Shown here: piece after piece, positions 47,370 through 60,428 of the stretch | How positions within the stretch are numbered: the first letter of the stretch is position 1 | How the letters are laid out: the number at the start of each line of letters is the position of its first letter | DNA from: Sparassis latifolia | Taxonomy: Eukaryota; Basidiomycota; Agaricomycetes; Polyporales; Sparassidaceae | Reading direction: 5' to 3' | Length of the DNA: 64,000 nucleotides | NCBI GenBank assembly: GCA_018466975.1 | Contig: CM031557.1 | Span: 744,001 to 808,000 of the forward strand | Program-made: the position numbers and the translations under genes | Notes under the pieces: model-generated | The model's input: the letters and a program-made list of their open reading frames with translations, nothing else | Told to the model about the DNA's origin: nothing | Databases searched by the model: none

Positions 47370-50045
47370 TCACCCTTGACTCTCTTCACTCCCGTACGCA
47401 TTGCTTCTGTGTTTCGGTGTGAACGTCCAGGATTCGGGAGCTGGACCAAGGAACATCTCAGAAATCTTGACCCAATCACAGCTGTTGTCACTAGCTAGTA
47501 AAGTTTCTGGAGCAAAAACGGTGAGTGGTTAAAACGAACAAGTTTATAAGAAATTACCTAGCTCATCCCGTCCATGGAAAGCCGGAGCACGATCATTGAT
47601 GTGACCTGGAAGATGCTCCAGCAGTCCAATAGGTATATATCGGTACTGGAAAGATAAGGCTTCGCATAGGTACCGACGTGTGGTGTTCACCCCAGCGGTG
47701 TCCGAACCAAAATGACTACAATGTCTCGTTAGTCCTTCTAGCTTTCATGGTAATATATAACTTACTTCAGGCCGTATTCTGCATACTAAGAGAAGTTGAC
47801 GTCACCGAGCAAGAAGGAAGTAATGGCGATATTACACCTACCTTTCGGATCAGCTCCAAGCGTTCTCGAGAGCTAATGTCCCATTCTCTATGCTCCTTCA
47901 CCTCCGTGAATATCCACGGCTTGATGAGAGCGCCCCGGCCTATCATGATACCGTCGACGCCGCTGTTGTTCATCTTCGCCCAGTAGTCTTCGGAGGAGAA
48001 GCAGTCCCCGCCACCGAAAATCGGTACAGGTGCCACTATAGGAATGAGGAGTGTTCGCAGCTTGTCAATCATAAACCGAAATTATACTGACGGCCCTCTT
48101 CTGCTTCTCGGGCCCTCACGGCATCCACGCATTGCTTGACGTAGTCCCAGTCGGCGAGCTTCGTATATCTCTGCTGCCGGGTGCGGCCATGAAGCTAATA
48201 GAGGCAATCCCACGTCAGGTCCTGTATTTCCTAAGGGATAAATATCGTCACACAGTAATAGCAGCTACATTCCACTCTGGAGCGAGACGTGGCATAAGCT
48301 TGTGTGCCGTGTTGCGTCCGTCCTTTACGCCAGTACGAAGCTTCACGGTCACCGGGATGTCACCTAGTGCCTTGTTCATGCCGACAATAATTTTCCCTAA
48401 TTTTCCTGCCGCGTCCAGCACTGCGAAAACCGACGCGTGGAAGTGAGAGGTGTCATGAGGATCTGGGGGTTGACGCACAAGCGGATCCGCTCCCTGTCTT
48501 GTAGACGAGATCAATAGGACAACCGCAGTTGATATCGACGAAGTCGAGATTGCCTTCACACTCCTTACCGATAGTCTCCGCCGCGGGGACGAGTAGTGAA
48601 GGTTTACTGCCCGCAAGCTGCACTCCGAATATGGATTCCGAGGGGTGGCGCCTGACAAGGGACCATTCTTCCTTAGACCCTTGCAGGAATGACATTGCAA
48701 GTCCCACTGCAGAGGAATATTAATAATTAATTTCTCTATTGGTGGTTGATAGTTCTGCTCACTTTCTCCGCAGGTGATGTCGGCACCATAATCCACACAT
48801 AGGCGTCGGAACGGCTGGGGTGAATATAACCACCTGTCCACCAAGTCTGCAGGAGTACGCACCAAGTTTCCAACGGTTGTGAGAGGAGCAAGATCTAAAC
48901 GGAATATATGTGTATGAACAACACGAAGAGAAGAATCGTTACTCACATGTCTTGCCTGTCCAGTGCAATCTTCTTTTCTCTGCGAAGCGCATCGGTACGT
49001 CCGGCGTGTCGACTTGTGCCGCCGTCTCGTGGTCGGCTGTTTCATTTGCTGTAGCAGAGGATGGAGTCTGCTTCGCTGGCTGTGATTCGGGAAGAGGCTC
49101 GATAGCTGGTTCCGACGGCTTCAAGTCCTTTTCTCCCTTCTCTTCACCCCGTGATGCTTGCAGCTCTTTCAAGTAGACGTCGGAGATAGGGCGAGGATAC
49201 TACAAAGCTTGTCTGAGCAGTGTGAGACTGAGTCCAAAAACAATGTATTACCTTCTTTGTACGGATCAGTTTCAGCGTACCAGGATCTATAAAATTCAAT
49301 TCAATGTCTGTGACCGCTGTGTGGGCTTTCTTCTCTTCGTCAGTGACGAGCTCGAGAGCCGCATTTTTGCCTTTTCGGACGTGACCACCGAGGAAGCGGC
49401 ATTTGAAGCCATGTTTGCACTCCCCTAACCTCCAAAACACAGGACATTTTGTGGAGAAACCTGTGGATTCATTCTCTCCGTCGATCATCTCCTCGTCAGG
49501 CACTAGTTTCACGAATGGCGGAGAACATGTAAGATCTTCTGTGGACGGAAAGTGGATGTCTCTTGGCTTTGCCGCTAAGTAAGCACATACGTCGTGACTG
49601 AACCGACATCTAGACCGCAGTCAGACAGACCACCGAACAAAAACGCAATCGTGTCACTCACTCCGAACCGAACTCGCAAGCCTTCCCGTTTGCAACCCTC
49701 CAGCAGAGCTCCACCTCGTCCCGCACCTTTTGGAATCGCCTGCCCTTGTTCGCACCGCGCTTGTTTTTCCTCTCCTCCTTCGAGAGCTTTCTCCGCTGTG
49801 CGCCGGAGAACTTCTTCCCCTCTTCTCCTTGGTTCTGCTCAGTTCCAGCGGCGTCCTGGCGTCCTTTTACGTGACTTGAACTTCCTTCTGCAGCATCATC
49901 ATCTGGCACATCACGCGTAACGACGGACACGAAGAATCTGAGCGAGTGCAATGCGCAAGGACATCAATTAATGTATCGAACCCTAGTGGAAATTTACGAA
50001 CTCTGGTTTGATCGGAGCTGTACCTGGTAACAACGAGCTGGACAT
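47370..50045 (-). CDS. DUS3: tRNA-dihydrouridine(47) synthase DUS3
   Basis: Flavin enzyme reducing uridine 47 of tRNA. The start [16 protein letters not shown] joins [17 protein letters not shown] through a donor GTTCGT, which keeps the APIKPE motif typical of DUS3. Two CCCH zinc fingers follow: [20 protein letters not shown] and [20 protein letters not shown] with a final GH. The TIM-barrel domain shows [20 protein letters not shown], the [20 protein letters not shown] segment with the catalytic cysteine, [43 protein letters not shown] and [18 protein letters not shown]. The C-terminus reads [14 protein letters not shown], as in DUS3 proteins. About eight introns; not all boundaries were fixed. 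It lies head-to-tail with UGDH on the right and the EST1-like gene on the left, all on the minus strand. Confidence 0.92.
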
Positions 50046-50395
50046 TTTCAAACTGCTGCAAAAGATTTTGAGAACGAAGAAAGGTTGTGTGACCTGTATT
50101 GTCTGAGCTCCAGCTGAGACTCAGCGTGGTTCGTGACAAAGATTTCAACTCAAATTACCCGATCTCAGATCGATCACCTCATTCTCTGAGTGCAACTTGC
50201 AAGTCTACCGCTAATAACGCCAGCAAGTTGCAGAGTACTAGTCTAACGCACTAGGCGGTCGTACGCGTATCTATTGCTGGTATGTAATGTTATGACAAAC
50301 ACTAAGGACGATAAGAAACAGAAAATCCATTGATGTCCAGACACTGCGTGCAGCTTCGATCTAAAGAGTCTATTGAATTATCCGGGTGCAATTTT
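50046..50395. other. Intergenic region
   Basis: 350 bp between two minus-strand genes (DUS3 promoter side, UGDH 3' side). No gene seen. Confidence 0.4.
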
Positions 50396-52182
50396 CTATT
50401 CGCCGCGTCCGATGACAGTGACCTAGACCCAGAAATGAGGGGGAAAATGCAGCACAGACAAGCGGAACGAACTTTGAAACCAATCTTCCTCAGCTTCTCC
50501 GCATCCACAAGGAGACGGCCGTCGAACACGAACGCCGGCTTGGCCATATGTACATAGACCGACTCCCAGTCGATGTCGCGGAACTCTTTCCACTCGGTTG
50601 CAATGACGACCGCCTCCTTGTTCTTGCACGCCTCCAGCGCAGAGTGCACGAGGGTAACCTGCTTCTTGACTGCAGAACGGGTCAGAGACCGCATTTGTGC
50701 TCAAGGTGCGAACTCACTGTTTGCAAGCGGCATGAGCGGACACGCCTCCTGAAGATCGGCCCAAATCTGCTCCTCGTCGACCTTCGGGTCGTAGATGGTG
50801 ACGTAGGCACGCTCCGACAGGAAGTCACGCACGAGCGAGATCGCAGGTGACTCACGCGTGTCGCCAGTGTCCGCCTTGAACGCGAAGCCAAGCAGTGCGA
50901 TATGCTGTAGAGTGGATTAGCTAAACCGCAACGGAAATATTGTAGAATAGATGTGGACCTTGTTGGTGATGGTGTTGAAGAGTGTGTCGACAACGGTCTT
51001 GGAGAACCGGCTCTTCTGGTACTCGTTCATTTCGACCACTTGGCGCCAATACGCGGCCACCTGCGGGAGGTGCAAGCTCTCACTCAGGTACACGAGATTG
51101 AGGATGTCCTTTTGGAAGCACGATCCGCCGAAGCCGACAGACGCGCGCAGGAACTTCGGCCCAATGCGCGAGTCGAACCCGACGGCATGCGCGACTTCGT
51201 CGATGTTCGCGCCTGTCGCCTCGCAGATTGCGGACAGCGCGTTAATTGACGAGATTCGCTGCGCGAGCATCGCGTTTGCAGCAAGCTTCGTCAGTTCCGA
51301 TGACCAAAGGCCTACTCTCAAGATGCGCCCCTTCCTGAGCGAGACACAGGGGTCAGAGACGTCGCATGTAAGTCGACTTTACTCACGGCACCCAATTCGC
51401 GTAGACGTCTGTCAGAGATTGGCACGCATCCTTGCCCTCCTGTGTTTGCAGCGACCCAATTAGGACACGATCCGGGCTCAGCAGGTCAGTGACGGCGGTC
51501 CCCTCCGCAAGAAACTCGGGATTGGACAGGATGTCGAATCGTGTTCCCGGCTTCGAGTTCGCCTCCAGGATGGTACGCATCGACTCCGCAGTCCTACATG
51601 GCACAGTCGACTTCTCAACCACGATCTTGTTCGAGTTCGCTACTGCCGCAATCTGCCGCGTTGCGGACTCGACGTAGCTGTTAGCCAGCACGCATGCGTC
51701 AGATTCAGACGCTATCTGTCACGAGGGGGCACGCACTTGAGATCTGCGGCGAATCCGGCTCCAACACCGCTCTTCTTAGTCGGCGTGTTCACACTTACGA
51801 ATATCAGGTCCGCCTCACGGATGCCCTTGTCGACGTCAGTAGAGAAAAAGAGGTTCCGGCCGCGCGCCTGCTTGACCACATCAACGAGGCCGGGCTCGTA
51901 GATCGGAATGCTGAAGTCCGCGCTGTTCCACGCATCGATACGTGCCTGGTTGAGGTCAACGATAGTGACAGTGATATGTGGGCATTTGAGCGCAATGACA
52001 GCACACGTTGGGCCACCTGCTGGGCGTTTAGACGGCCCCTTTCGGCGATGAAGTCTGCTACTTACCCACGTAGCCGGCGCCGACTGCACATTTCCCACTG
52101 TCAGTATATGCAATTTAAAGAAGAACCTGAAGCTCTTGTTAGACGTACTGCAGCATATCTTGGTGACTTTTACGGGTGCCAT
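50396..52182 (-). CDS. UGDH: UDP-glucose 6-dehydrogenase
   Basis: Oxidises UDP-glucose twice to UDP-glucuronate with two NAD+, feeding glucuronate/xylose glycans. The start [11 protein letters not shown] is followed, after two short introns, by [20 protein letters not shown], the Rossmann dinucleotide site. Further landmarks: [91 protein letters not shown], and [14 protein letters not shown] with the catalytic cysteine. The C-terminal domain shows [20 protein letters not shown] and [13 protein letters not shown], ending in VTVIGRGE after a last 50-nt intron. All catalytic motifs are present. Confidence 0.96.
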
Positions 52183-52619
52183 ACGGCGTATAAAGGAGAG
52201 ATGGCTTTCCGGGAAGGATGGTGGGCGTTCGAGTTTAAGTGCCCTCGCCGGCGTCTTCACTCCGTGCGCGGGTGCTCATCACTTCCAACTATCTCGGCAC
52301 TGCTTCCTCGCGACGTACACGCGTGTTCTGGACAAACGAAATTGTTATATGATAGGGAGACCCCAATAATTCGATTAGCTTGGCTTTTGCCTGGAGACAA
52401 GGCCTAGGGTGAGCTGGATAACTGTCCATATGTTCTCTCCGAGCCCCGTTCCCATTCTATCCCCTAATGTTCTGTATTTTCAGACGGCGTCACCACACCT
52501 GGGGAGCTTCAAAGAACGTCAACTGTAAAGTGTGCACAGTTTGAACGTGCCCAGACGTAATTCTCCTTCAAAACAACAAATATCACGTGACCTTTGAACG
52601 GAAACATGCCCCTATCCAA

Positions 52620-52987
52620 CACAGGAAGCATTACCACTTTTATCCATTGGAAATAACCTGGCAAAAAGCATGGAAATCAATAATATATTTTCAGAGGAAA
52701 AACCTCCAGAAAAAAGTGAGAAGAGAACAAAACATTCTCACTTTTTTTTCCCTTGGAAATAAGTTGCTTACCGTATCAGGCAACTGGACATGACAGGACA
52801 TGCCATGCCAAACCTGGACAAAATTACCATATTTGGCAACCAACTTATTTCCGGTGGAAAACCTGTGGAAATGCTTTGTTCTTTTACACATTTTTTCCTC
52901 ATGTTTTTCCCGCAGTATAACTTTGTTGATTTCCACGCATTTTTCCAAGTTATTTCCTCGGGACAAAAAGGGGTTATGCGTCCTGTG
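52620..52987. mobile_element. Foldback (hairpin) element, near-complete imperfect palindrome
   Basis: The first half, from about 52620 (cacaggaagcattacc), aligns as an inverted copy with the second half ending near 52987 (ggttatgcgtcctgtg). Matching blocks include ttggaaataa, catggaaatcaa, gaggaaaaa and ggaaataagttg on the left and their reverse complements on the right. Arms are about 170 nt and the loop is about 25 nt around 52803. No coding frame. It looks like a foldback MITE; I see no convincing target-site duplication. Confidence 0.7.
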
Positions 52988-53294
52988 CAATTGTCGGAAA
53001 AATCCTTCGTGCCTAATAAGGCAGTTGCGACGAAAAAATTAGGGCATTTTAAGTAATTTTGGCACCATTTTTGTCCCCCACAAGGCAGTTGCAAGTCCCA
53101 AAGGAGTTGTCAGGCAAGGTTCGTTGCAAGACTTTTTTTTCTTTTTCCGACACACCTCATTGCGAACTTTCTGGTTAGCCAGGTCGCGCAGAGGATCCCT
53201 GCATCATAGGATGCGGAAGACTGGTATCTTTAAGACATTTGTTCGAACCTTGTGGTTCACGGTGTCACAGCACGGAGCCTTCAGTAATCGTAGC

Positions 53295-53835
53295 TAGTGC
53301 GCGGGGAAATAGGTCTGACAGTCTATTTGACCGGTAAATTACCCAGGCTCACTGCAGCGCCTCTATTTTACCTACGTAAATTACTGTAAATTACACCTGG
53401 GCTACTTGACGCTAATTAGCCAGTAAAGTAGCGTAAATTACGGTGTAAAATAGCAAAAAGATGTTCACTGAGGGCACCTAAACATTGCTTTGCACTTTCT
53501 AGTGGGGGTTGATGTATCCTTGATGTATCCATGGCTTCTTCTGTAAACTATGATGTCTTCGAGGCATGCCTTCATGCATTTCCCCAATTTGGACAGGTGA
53601 GATTTGTCGCCTTATTTATCGTCATCAATTCTCTCTTGTACACCTCGGTTCTGTCTGTTTTCTGACTGTATGTATAGCCCGTTCATACACTCATGGCAAC
53701 CCATACAGTGTCAGTCTATTTTACCCTATTTTACCCTGTGTCACAGGCCCATTTGAAATTTACAGTAAATTAACCGTAATTTACACCTGCTAATTAGCCT
53801 ATGTAATTTACACCTACCTATTTCCCCGCGCACTA
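53295..53835. mobile_element. hAT-type MITE with perfect 20-bp TIRs and 8-bp target duplication
   Basis: The left end 53295-53314 reads TAGTGCGCGGGGAAATAGGT and the right end 53816-53835 is its exact reverse complement. The element is flanked by the 8-bp direct repeat ATCGTAGC at 53287-53294 and 53836-53843. An 8-bp duplication and a TAGTG start are hallmarks of hAT transposons. The 541-bp interior has many copies of GTAAATTAC-like palindromes near both ends, typical of transposase-binding subterminal repeats, and no transposase. It is therefore non-autonomous. Confidence 0.9.
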
Positions 53836-54185
53836 ATCGTAGCGTATGGTCTGGTGGACTTGTCTCAGGCCTTGACACAGGAACGAGCGACAGGTTTATA
53901 TTACTTGGCAGCAATTTCTCTACAAATGGGTTAGAAGACCACTAGCAACCTCCTTCCCGCAACATAGTATGCACAGCTAAGTAGACGCATTAGAAGATGA
54001 AGACTTCGCAAGAAACTAAGGTACAGGTATGTTCAAACGAAGGGGACATGTAACGGACAAAGCTGCCGTACACAGAGAACCAAGACGGACGCATCTAATT
54101 TAACAAAGTGTCAAGGGCTGCGGTGAAAACCATCCGTTGGACCCATGCAGATTGTTGGCAATTTGATATGATATCTAGGACCGGA

Positions 54186-56321
54186 TTACGCCTCGGGCAT
54201 GTTCACGAGCTCAACCGCTCGCTCGATAATCTGCTCTAGCGGCCACCGCTCACCGTCGCCCTGCTTGAGGTTCAGCAGGTCGCCCACCTCATCACACGCC
54301 ATCAATACCGTGTCCACATCCTCCTTTGTGTGCGACGCGCTCAGGCAGAAGCGTACGCGCGATGTGACCAGTGGCGTGGCTGGGTACCCGACGACGACGA
54401 CGACGATTGGGATGGCACGCGTGCGCATCATCCGACTGAACACAGCCATCTTGCCCGGATTGAACAGCAGCAGCGGCACGACGGGCGAGTCAACCCCGCC
54501 ATACGTGATGAATCCGAGCTTGCGCAGGCCTCGGTTCAGGTACCGCGCGTTGAATGCCAGCCTGCGCAGGCGCATGCGTCCATCTGAGCCATCAATCATG
54601 CTCGGCGAGGGCACCATCCACGGCGGGAGCGCCGACGAGGGCACCTTGCCCGGGTACTGGCACTCTGAATCCTCTGCAGCCACCGGGGCAGTATCTGACC
54701 GGATGAGCGATAACGCAGGAGAGTTGGACTTTTCCGTGGGCACCGAAATGCCCATGATGCTCGCCATGCTCGCGATGACCTGTGTGACAATCGGTGGCGC
54801 CATCGCTTCCGCATAAGTCCCGGTGTGTCCGTACATGCGAATGCTGTCGACGAGATCCTTGTTGCCAGCGACGTACCCACCAGCAGCCCCGAACGACTTG
54901 GTGAAGGTACCCATGAGGATATCAACGGAGCGCGGGTTGATTCCGAAGTAGTCCGATACACCACGACCGCGGGGTCCAATGGCACCAATGGAATGTGCTT
55001 CGTCAACGAACAAGTAGAACTGGCGTGATCTTAAGCTATGCAGATCCAATCGCTTTCCGCGACAAAATACGCACCTTGTACTTTTTCTTGAGCTCCATGA
55101 TCACGGGTAAGTTCACCATCGTTCCCTCCATACTGTACAGACCCTCGACGATCAGCAGGATCTTCTTCCACGGGCGGTGCGTCTTGGGCTGGCCCTGGCT
55201 GATGACCTCGCGCAGGAGCGCCTCTAGTGCCTGCATGTCATTGTGCTTGAACGTCCGGACGTTCGCGCCGCTGAGCCTTACACCAAATCGGATAGAGGCA
55301 TGGTTATACTCGTCGGAGATCACCAAGCTACCCTTGCCGACCAACGCCGGGATGATGGTCGAGTTCGTCGCGAAACCCATCGAACTGATGAGCGACGATT
55401 CCATACCCACAAATCGCGCAACCAATGATTCCGCATGCAAGTGCAAGTCGAGCATACCGCCCTCTAGACGCGTACCGCACGCAGAAACGCCATATCGCGC
55501 AACTGACTCTTCAACGGCATCAGCGCACGCGCCTCGTGCCTGCGCAAAGCCGAGGTAGTTGTACGACGATATGTTGAGCGCTCTCGTGCGCGTACCGGTG
55601 GGCAGCATCGTCATATTGTAGTCGGTGGAATAACGGTCCAAAAGCATAATCGTACGCCCAGGAACACCCGTCACGGGATGAGAGAAGCAATCATCAATAC
55701 GCGTTTTAAGACGGCGAGTGTAGAAGGAGTCGAAATCCGAATTCAAGGGGGCATAACCCTAATATCGCATGTCAACATCATACGTCGCAACGTCAGGAGA
55801 CGACTCACGTCCTGAACCATGAGGTGCTTATAGACAGAGGGTCGAAGTCGCTTGCCAATGAAGTCACGAAGATGACCAAGACATATGACCATGAGGTAGC
55901 TCAGGTACGTCGTGACGAGGATGTAGTAAGGCGGATCCTGCTCCTCGTAATTCTTGTACTGAGTGCCAGCGCGATGCTGGGAAGTAAACCTGTACTTCTC
56001 GTTCGCACAATGACCGAATTCCGAGTGGACTGTGCTGAAAACCTGCTCCGAGTTTGGGGGAACACTTGGATAGGTGAGCACATCGTTGAAGTCAAACCCA
56101 GTTTCGTTCAACACCGTGTCCTCCGACGACACTGTGACAGACGATGACAGCGACAACGCAGGGGTGGATGAGGGAGTCCCTCCGTGAGCACGGGCGCGCG
56201 CATCGGCTTCAGAGACAGCAGACAAGTAGGACGCTGCAGTCGGCATGACCGACGACGCCTTCTTCTTAAAGATTGACGGCGTTGGAGCGGCTGGCTGTAT
56301 AGCCATCGGGGAGGTAGGCAT
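54186..56321 (-). CDS. LCB2: Serine palmitoyltransferase subunit LCB2
   Basis: PLP-dependent catalytic subunit of the ER enzyme that condenses serine with palmitoyl-CoA, the first step of sphingolipid synthesis. Three exons: 55809-56321, 55075-55758 and 54186-55019 (676 residues). The N-terminal 90 residues are Ser/Thr-rich and variable. A hydrophobic helix (YYILVTTYLSYLMVICLGHL) anchors the protein in the membrane. The catalytic part has ISSYNYLGFAQARGACADAV, YGVSACGTRLEGG, FVDEAHSIGAIGPRGRGVSD and the PLP-binding lysine in GTFTKSFGAAGGYVAGNKD. An insertion of about 45 residues (SNSPALSLIRSD to SMIDGSDGR) lies after the active-site region. All core motifs are intact. Confidence 0.96.
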
Positions 56322-58693
56322 GGTGGGATGCAGAGAAGAAAAGAGATGACTGGTGTGTTATAAGTCGTCCCTCCCCCAGAGAATCACGGTCTATCCTGTG
56401 ATGGTGCGAAGAGACAACGGCATCAAGGTGGGGAATTCCATTCAATAGGGGTACGCTTACAGACCCAAAACCCCAATGAATTCGCGAGGTTGCGCTTATC
56501 CACTACTGACGATTCCTGTCGTACGTCCTCGCTTCCTACGTGAATCGAAAAACAAGCAATGCGAGGATGCCCAGGAACGACGGAAGAAATCGCCAGGGAT
56601 GATGACGGTAGAAAACAGAGAACAGCAATGTGACCTTGAAGCTGAAACACGTTACATTTGATCGTGTAAGTACTTATCGGATAACGCTTCCCTGAAAATA
56701 AGTTTCACAAGTTTCCGTTCTTCTCGTTGCAGGAATTCCTCCGTATGTTTCCCCAATTCTCCATCCACGCAATCTCCACATCCTCTTCCTGACTTTCGAC
56801 TGTGGCCTCTGTATTTTGTGAGGGCAGGGTACATCCTAAACTCCCAGTGCCTGAGAGGCTGAGAAACGCCATTGAACAACACATGACTGATCAAGTTTGA
56901 ATATTTGAACGCCCGCAGGCCTAGTAAACACCTGGATCGTTCCTGGCACCCAACGCAGTTACTCTGTAGCGAATTTATTCAGTGGCCACCGAGGCTAGCG
57001 CTGCGCTGAACCACTGTTCTTTGGCCAATCTTGAGCCGGACGACTAGGATGGCATGTGCGGTGAGGTCTTCCAAGAACCGCATGTACTGCGGTGGTCTGT
57101 GATGCGTGTCTGACATCGCTCCACTCACTAGCCATGGGAATTCACTGGTATATTGATGGCAGGCTGTGTGCTCTCTGATGAATCCAAGGCTGTCTACCAA
57201 GGCTCCACTCGGGAAATCTGCGTAGCCCTGCTTGAGCCCTGCCATCTAATATGCAAAGTAGGCACTGTTTCATGGCTTCCTTCCCAATTCTTCCGGTACT
57301 TCAGCGTTCTAAAACCTTAGGGCCGGTATATTGTCTGGTGTGTACCCGCGATTTTAGATGCTGCGCCGTGGATTCGACACAGCGGGACCATTATGGACAC
57401 TCTTGCCGCAGCGTCAGCATGAGACCTGGGCCTGAGCGGTTCGCATTCTCTACACGGTTGCATTCTGCAAGGTTGTCAGAGGTCCCGCAGTCAATTGGCG
57501 GAACTACTGTCTTTTCCCCGCCGGCCTAGGGCATGTACAAACGTCGGGATAAGTCAGTTCGTGCCAGTTGGGATCGCGAAATTTGTCCTCCGAACTAGGT
57601 TGTTCTGATTGACAGGAGACTGTGGGCAACACGTTAGAGGCCAGTGCTCTCGATCAAGCTGGGATGCCAGTCGACGATGCTTTATATCGCTCCACTCTGT
57701 CGTGCGCAGGAGCTTATTAATTTTTTGGTGTCACAGTCAATCACTTATATTATCCAGCCGACAATCACCGCAGGATGATGCGTTCTCGTTCCGTGACGCC
57801 TCAAGTGTCATAACTGAATCAGCAACCAATTGTTACATTGTGGCGACCATCTCGCTATCTTTCCTCACTGCTCTCTCGGCGAGGCGTCGCATTTTATGTG
57901 GCTCTGTGAATAGGTAATATGTACCACTGCCATCGCTGCCGTTACAGCTCCCATGAAGTCTTCCACATGTTTTCATACCCTCTTCCTTTGTGCCTGGATG
58001 GCATGTGCTTCCGTTGGGTCAGATGAGGCCTCATTGTAGTGGAATTCCATTCCATTTGGTCAATGAATTTCACCGGGATTCTCATTACTGCCTGCCCTTG
58101 GACCATTTCGGAGTTGGTCTAAGGCCCTTCAGACGGATTGGTGTCAATCAAGTGGGCTAACTATTTCTTTTCAATCTATTAACTGTGCCCGTCTACCGCT
58201 TTTGCCGCTTGTATGTCGGTTTCGCTTGTTATCTAGGCTTCCCTCTCCACATCCTCACAAGATCGTCCGTGACTATGGTAAATACCGTATCAGCCATTGT
58301 TTGAATGTGCGGTGATAGGCCCAGGAAGACGCTGAGAATTCAATAGCTGCTTAGGAGGCTAGAAATGAAATGTTCCATCGCGTTCTACTTCTGTTGCGAA
58401 GAAATACACATCGTTAGCATGTTAATCTGGGGCGTGCACGCTGCGGTTTAAAACAAACAGTCCAACAAGCACCGACACCTCGTTCGAACAGCGTGTACAC
58501 CGTAATAGATAGCTCCCGCATACAATTGCATCAAAAGTAACATTGACGCTCCCAATCTAGTGTCGTGATATAGAATAACAGAACAAGTACAGGTATCAGT
58601 ACACTGCTACGTGTGGCATCTCGGACGGACACAGTGGCAAGCAAAAGACGGCGAGTAAAGTCCCCGGGAAAATTAGTTATCACTACGAAGAAT
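56322..58693. other. Large intergenic region
   Basis: 2.4 kb between two minus-strand genes. It contains the LCB2 promoter near 56330-56420. I searched it for spliceable frames, tRNA-like box B sequences and inverted repeats and found nothing I could support. Confidence 0.4.
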
Positions 58694-59498
58694 CTACGCA
58701 GCTCTATCTCCAGATCCCGCCTTGCTCTGAGAACCTTTCGGATTCCGGCGAGCCGAGAATCCTCTCGGCTGCTGAGAGCCAGGTGAGCGGGGTTGGGATC
58801 CCGCGCCTGGCAATGAACTTGGTCCATGTGGATCGCGAATGATCTTCACGGAAGAAGCACTAGAGGAGTCTCGACCACTGGACGGAGATGAAGCGGAACT
58901 TCCTTCTCTTGAGTTGGCGCTGGGTACCCGCGCGGCATTGTTCACAGACCTGCCATTCAGTGTGCTCTCTTGAAAAATACGCTGTCGTGCAGCCTGGTAC
59001 TCGGCTTCGCGCTCTGCATACGACTTCGTTGTCTCAGAGCCTGGTGCTGAGGATGAGGGCAATTGGGAGTTTGTTGGGCGTTTAAGAATGCGCAGTGTTG
59101 GCTGAATGGCAGCAGGAGGCGGAGAGACGACGCTGGTGGTGCTCGAGGCAGAAATCACGAGTTCGGGCATGGGTGCCTTGTTATTCCTGCGTTCCGTTGC
59201 AAAACAGTCGGTTAGGCGTTCAATCGCCGTTAGCCACGCACATGTGTTGAGGTTAGCGTACGGATGAAGCATTGTGTCCATAGATACTCACGCATTTTCC
59301 CATAGCGCCTGCTGGTCCTCTTCTTCATCATCCTCGTCGTCCCAAGCCTCCGGGGTCGGTTGCACAGACGCTACTCGCCGTTGTGCACGGGATGCTGCCT
59401 AGAAGTTCTGTCAGCATTTTTGTAAGTCACAGGGTACTAGTACTTACGAATGGGTGCTCCCATAAATCTCCGGATGTACTTGTGCTAGCGACGGACAT
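58694..59498 (-). CDS. SUZ-motif RNA-binding protein (small, basic)
   Basis: Three exons, 59448-59498, 59292-59398 and 58694-59186, give 216 residues. The start MSVASTSTSGDLWEHPF leads to an acidic stretch (WDDEDDEEEDQQALWENA). The core has LRILKRPTNSQ followed 20-30 residues on by YAEREAEYQAARQRIFQE, the pattern of a SUZ motif, which binds RNA. The rest is Ser/Gly/Arg-rich and ends PKGSQSKAGSGDRAA. SUZ-only small proteins are known in fungi and animals. The family call rests on this motif pair. Confidence 0.8.
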
Positions 59499-60428
59499 GT
59501 TGGTGGAAAACGAGCGAGGGCGCCAAATTTCGTCTACATAGCACGTGTATAACCAGTACTTCCGGATATAGAAGGTATGTTGGAAGAAACAGAGTGACGA
59601 CAATAATACGTATTACTATAAGTTTCCTAGTAGTGAAAAAATTGATAATTCGACGTGGAAAAATAACGTTGCTACTATAGCTGAGGAGTCCTTGGACGTG
59701 CATTAATTTCAGCTTCGTACGTTTGTGGTCCCAATCTCGTGAAGCTAAGCTAATCCATTTCCTTTACCTCTCATTATTCGTGTTCACCGTTCAGTTCCGT
59801 TCGCACATGCACCGCATTTGATGTAAGCGCAGTCTATTAATTTTCAGCCAATATTCCTGATATGACTCACTGCTAGACGCAGTAGTAAGTCTTTGTGCTC
59901 CAGAAGGGCGTACACTCATAGCTCACACGAATTTGGCCCAATCATCGTTGGATATTTCAACTTACAGGTCCCACTATATGGACAATTCTTCCTCGCACCG
60001 TCTCGGAGCTGTACGTTGACACGGTCGCTGTGCGATGTTTGTTGATGCAAATGCATATATTATCAGGGTCACCGATAGTAATGACCACAGAACGCGTCAA
60101 ACGCGATCTATCTCACCGTGGGCAGCACAGCGCAATCACGTCTGGATCTTGATCAACACGAGAAATTACATGCCGCGGTTGTCGGTGTCTTGACGGACAA
60201 ACAGAACCTCAGGCTATGCACAGATTCAACGCGGTTCATGACGAAGGAAATCTCGAGACAACACCGAGTACAGGATGTAGTAGAGTACAACAATGACACG
60301 CTGGGACACGATACAGATCCGGATATAAAAACAGACAATACAGTTATACGATCCAAAAGAAAAACAAACACAGGTAGAAATAATGATAGCTTCAACAAAC
60401 ACTCAACTTGGTCCACGTTCAACTCTGA
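59499..60428. other. Intergenic region
   Basis: 930 bp between two minus-strand genes. It contains the SUZ gene promoter and the 3' flank of the FunK1 copy. No gene seen. Confidence 0.4.

Larger units (their letters stand above)
52183..54185. other. Gene-free region with two small inverted-repeat elements
   Basis: 2 kb, AT-rich, between UGDH and LCB2. It contains the foldback element at 52620-52987 and the hAT-like element at 53295-53835. No coding gene is supportable. The left end holds the UGDH promoter. Confidence 0.6.

Noticed and set aside
50917..51321. Plus-strand frames opposite UGDH and LCB2
   Set aside because: Antisense shadows of well-supported genes with high GC third positions.
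53566..53793. 75-codon frame inside the hAT-type element
   Set aside because: No transposase motifs; formed from the repeat-rich interior.
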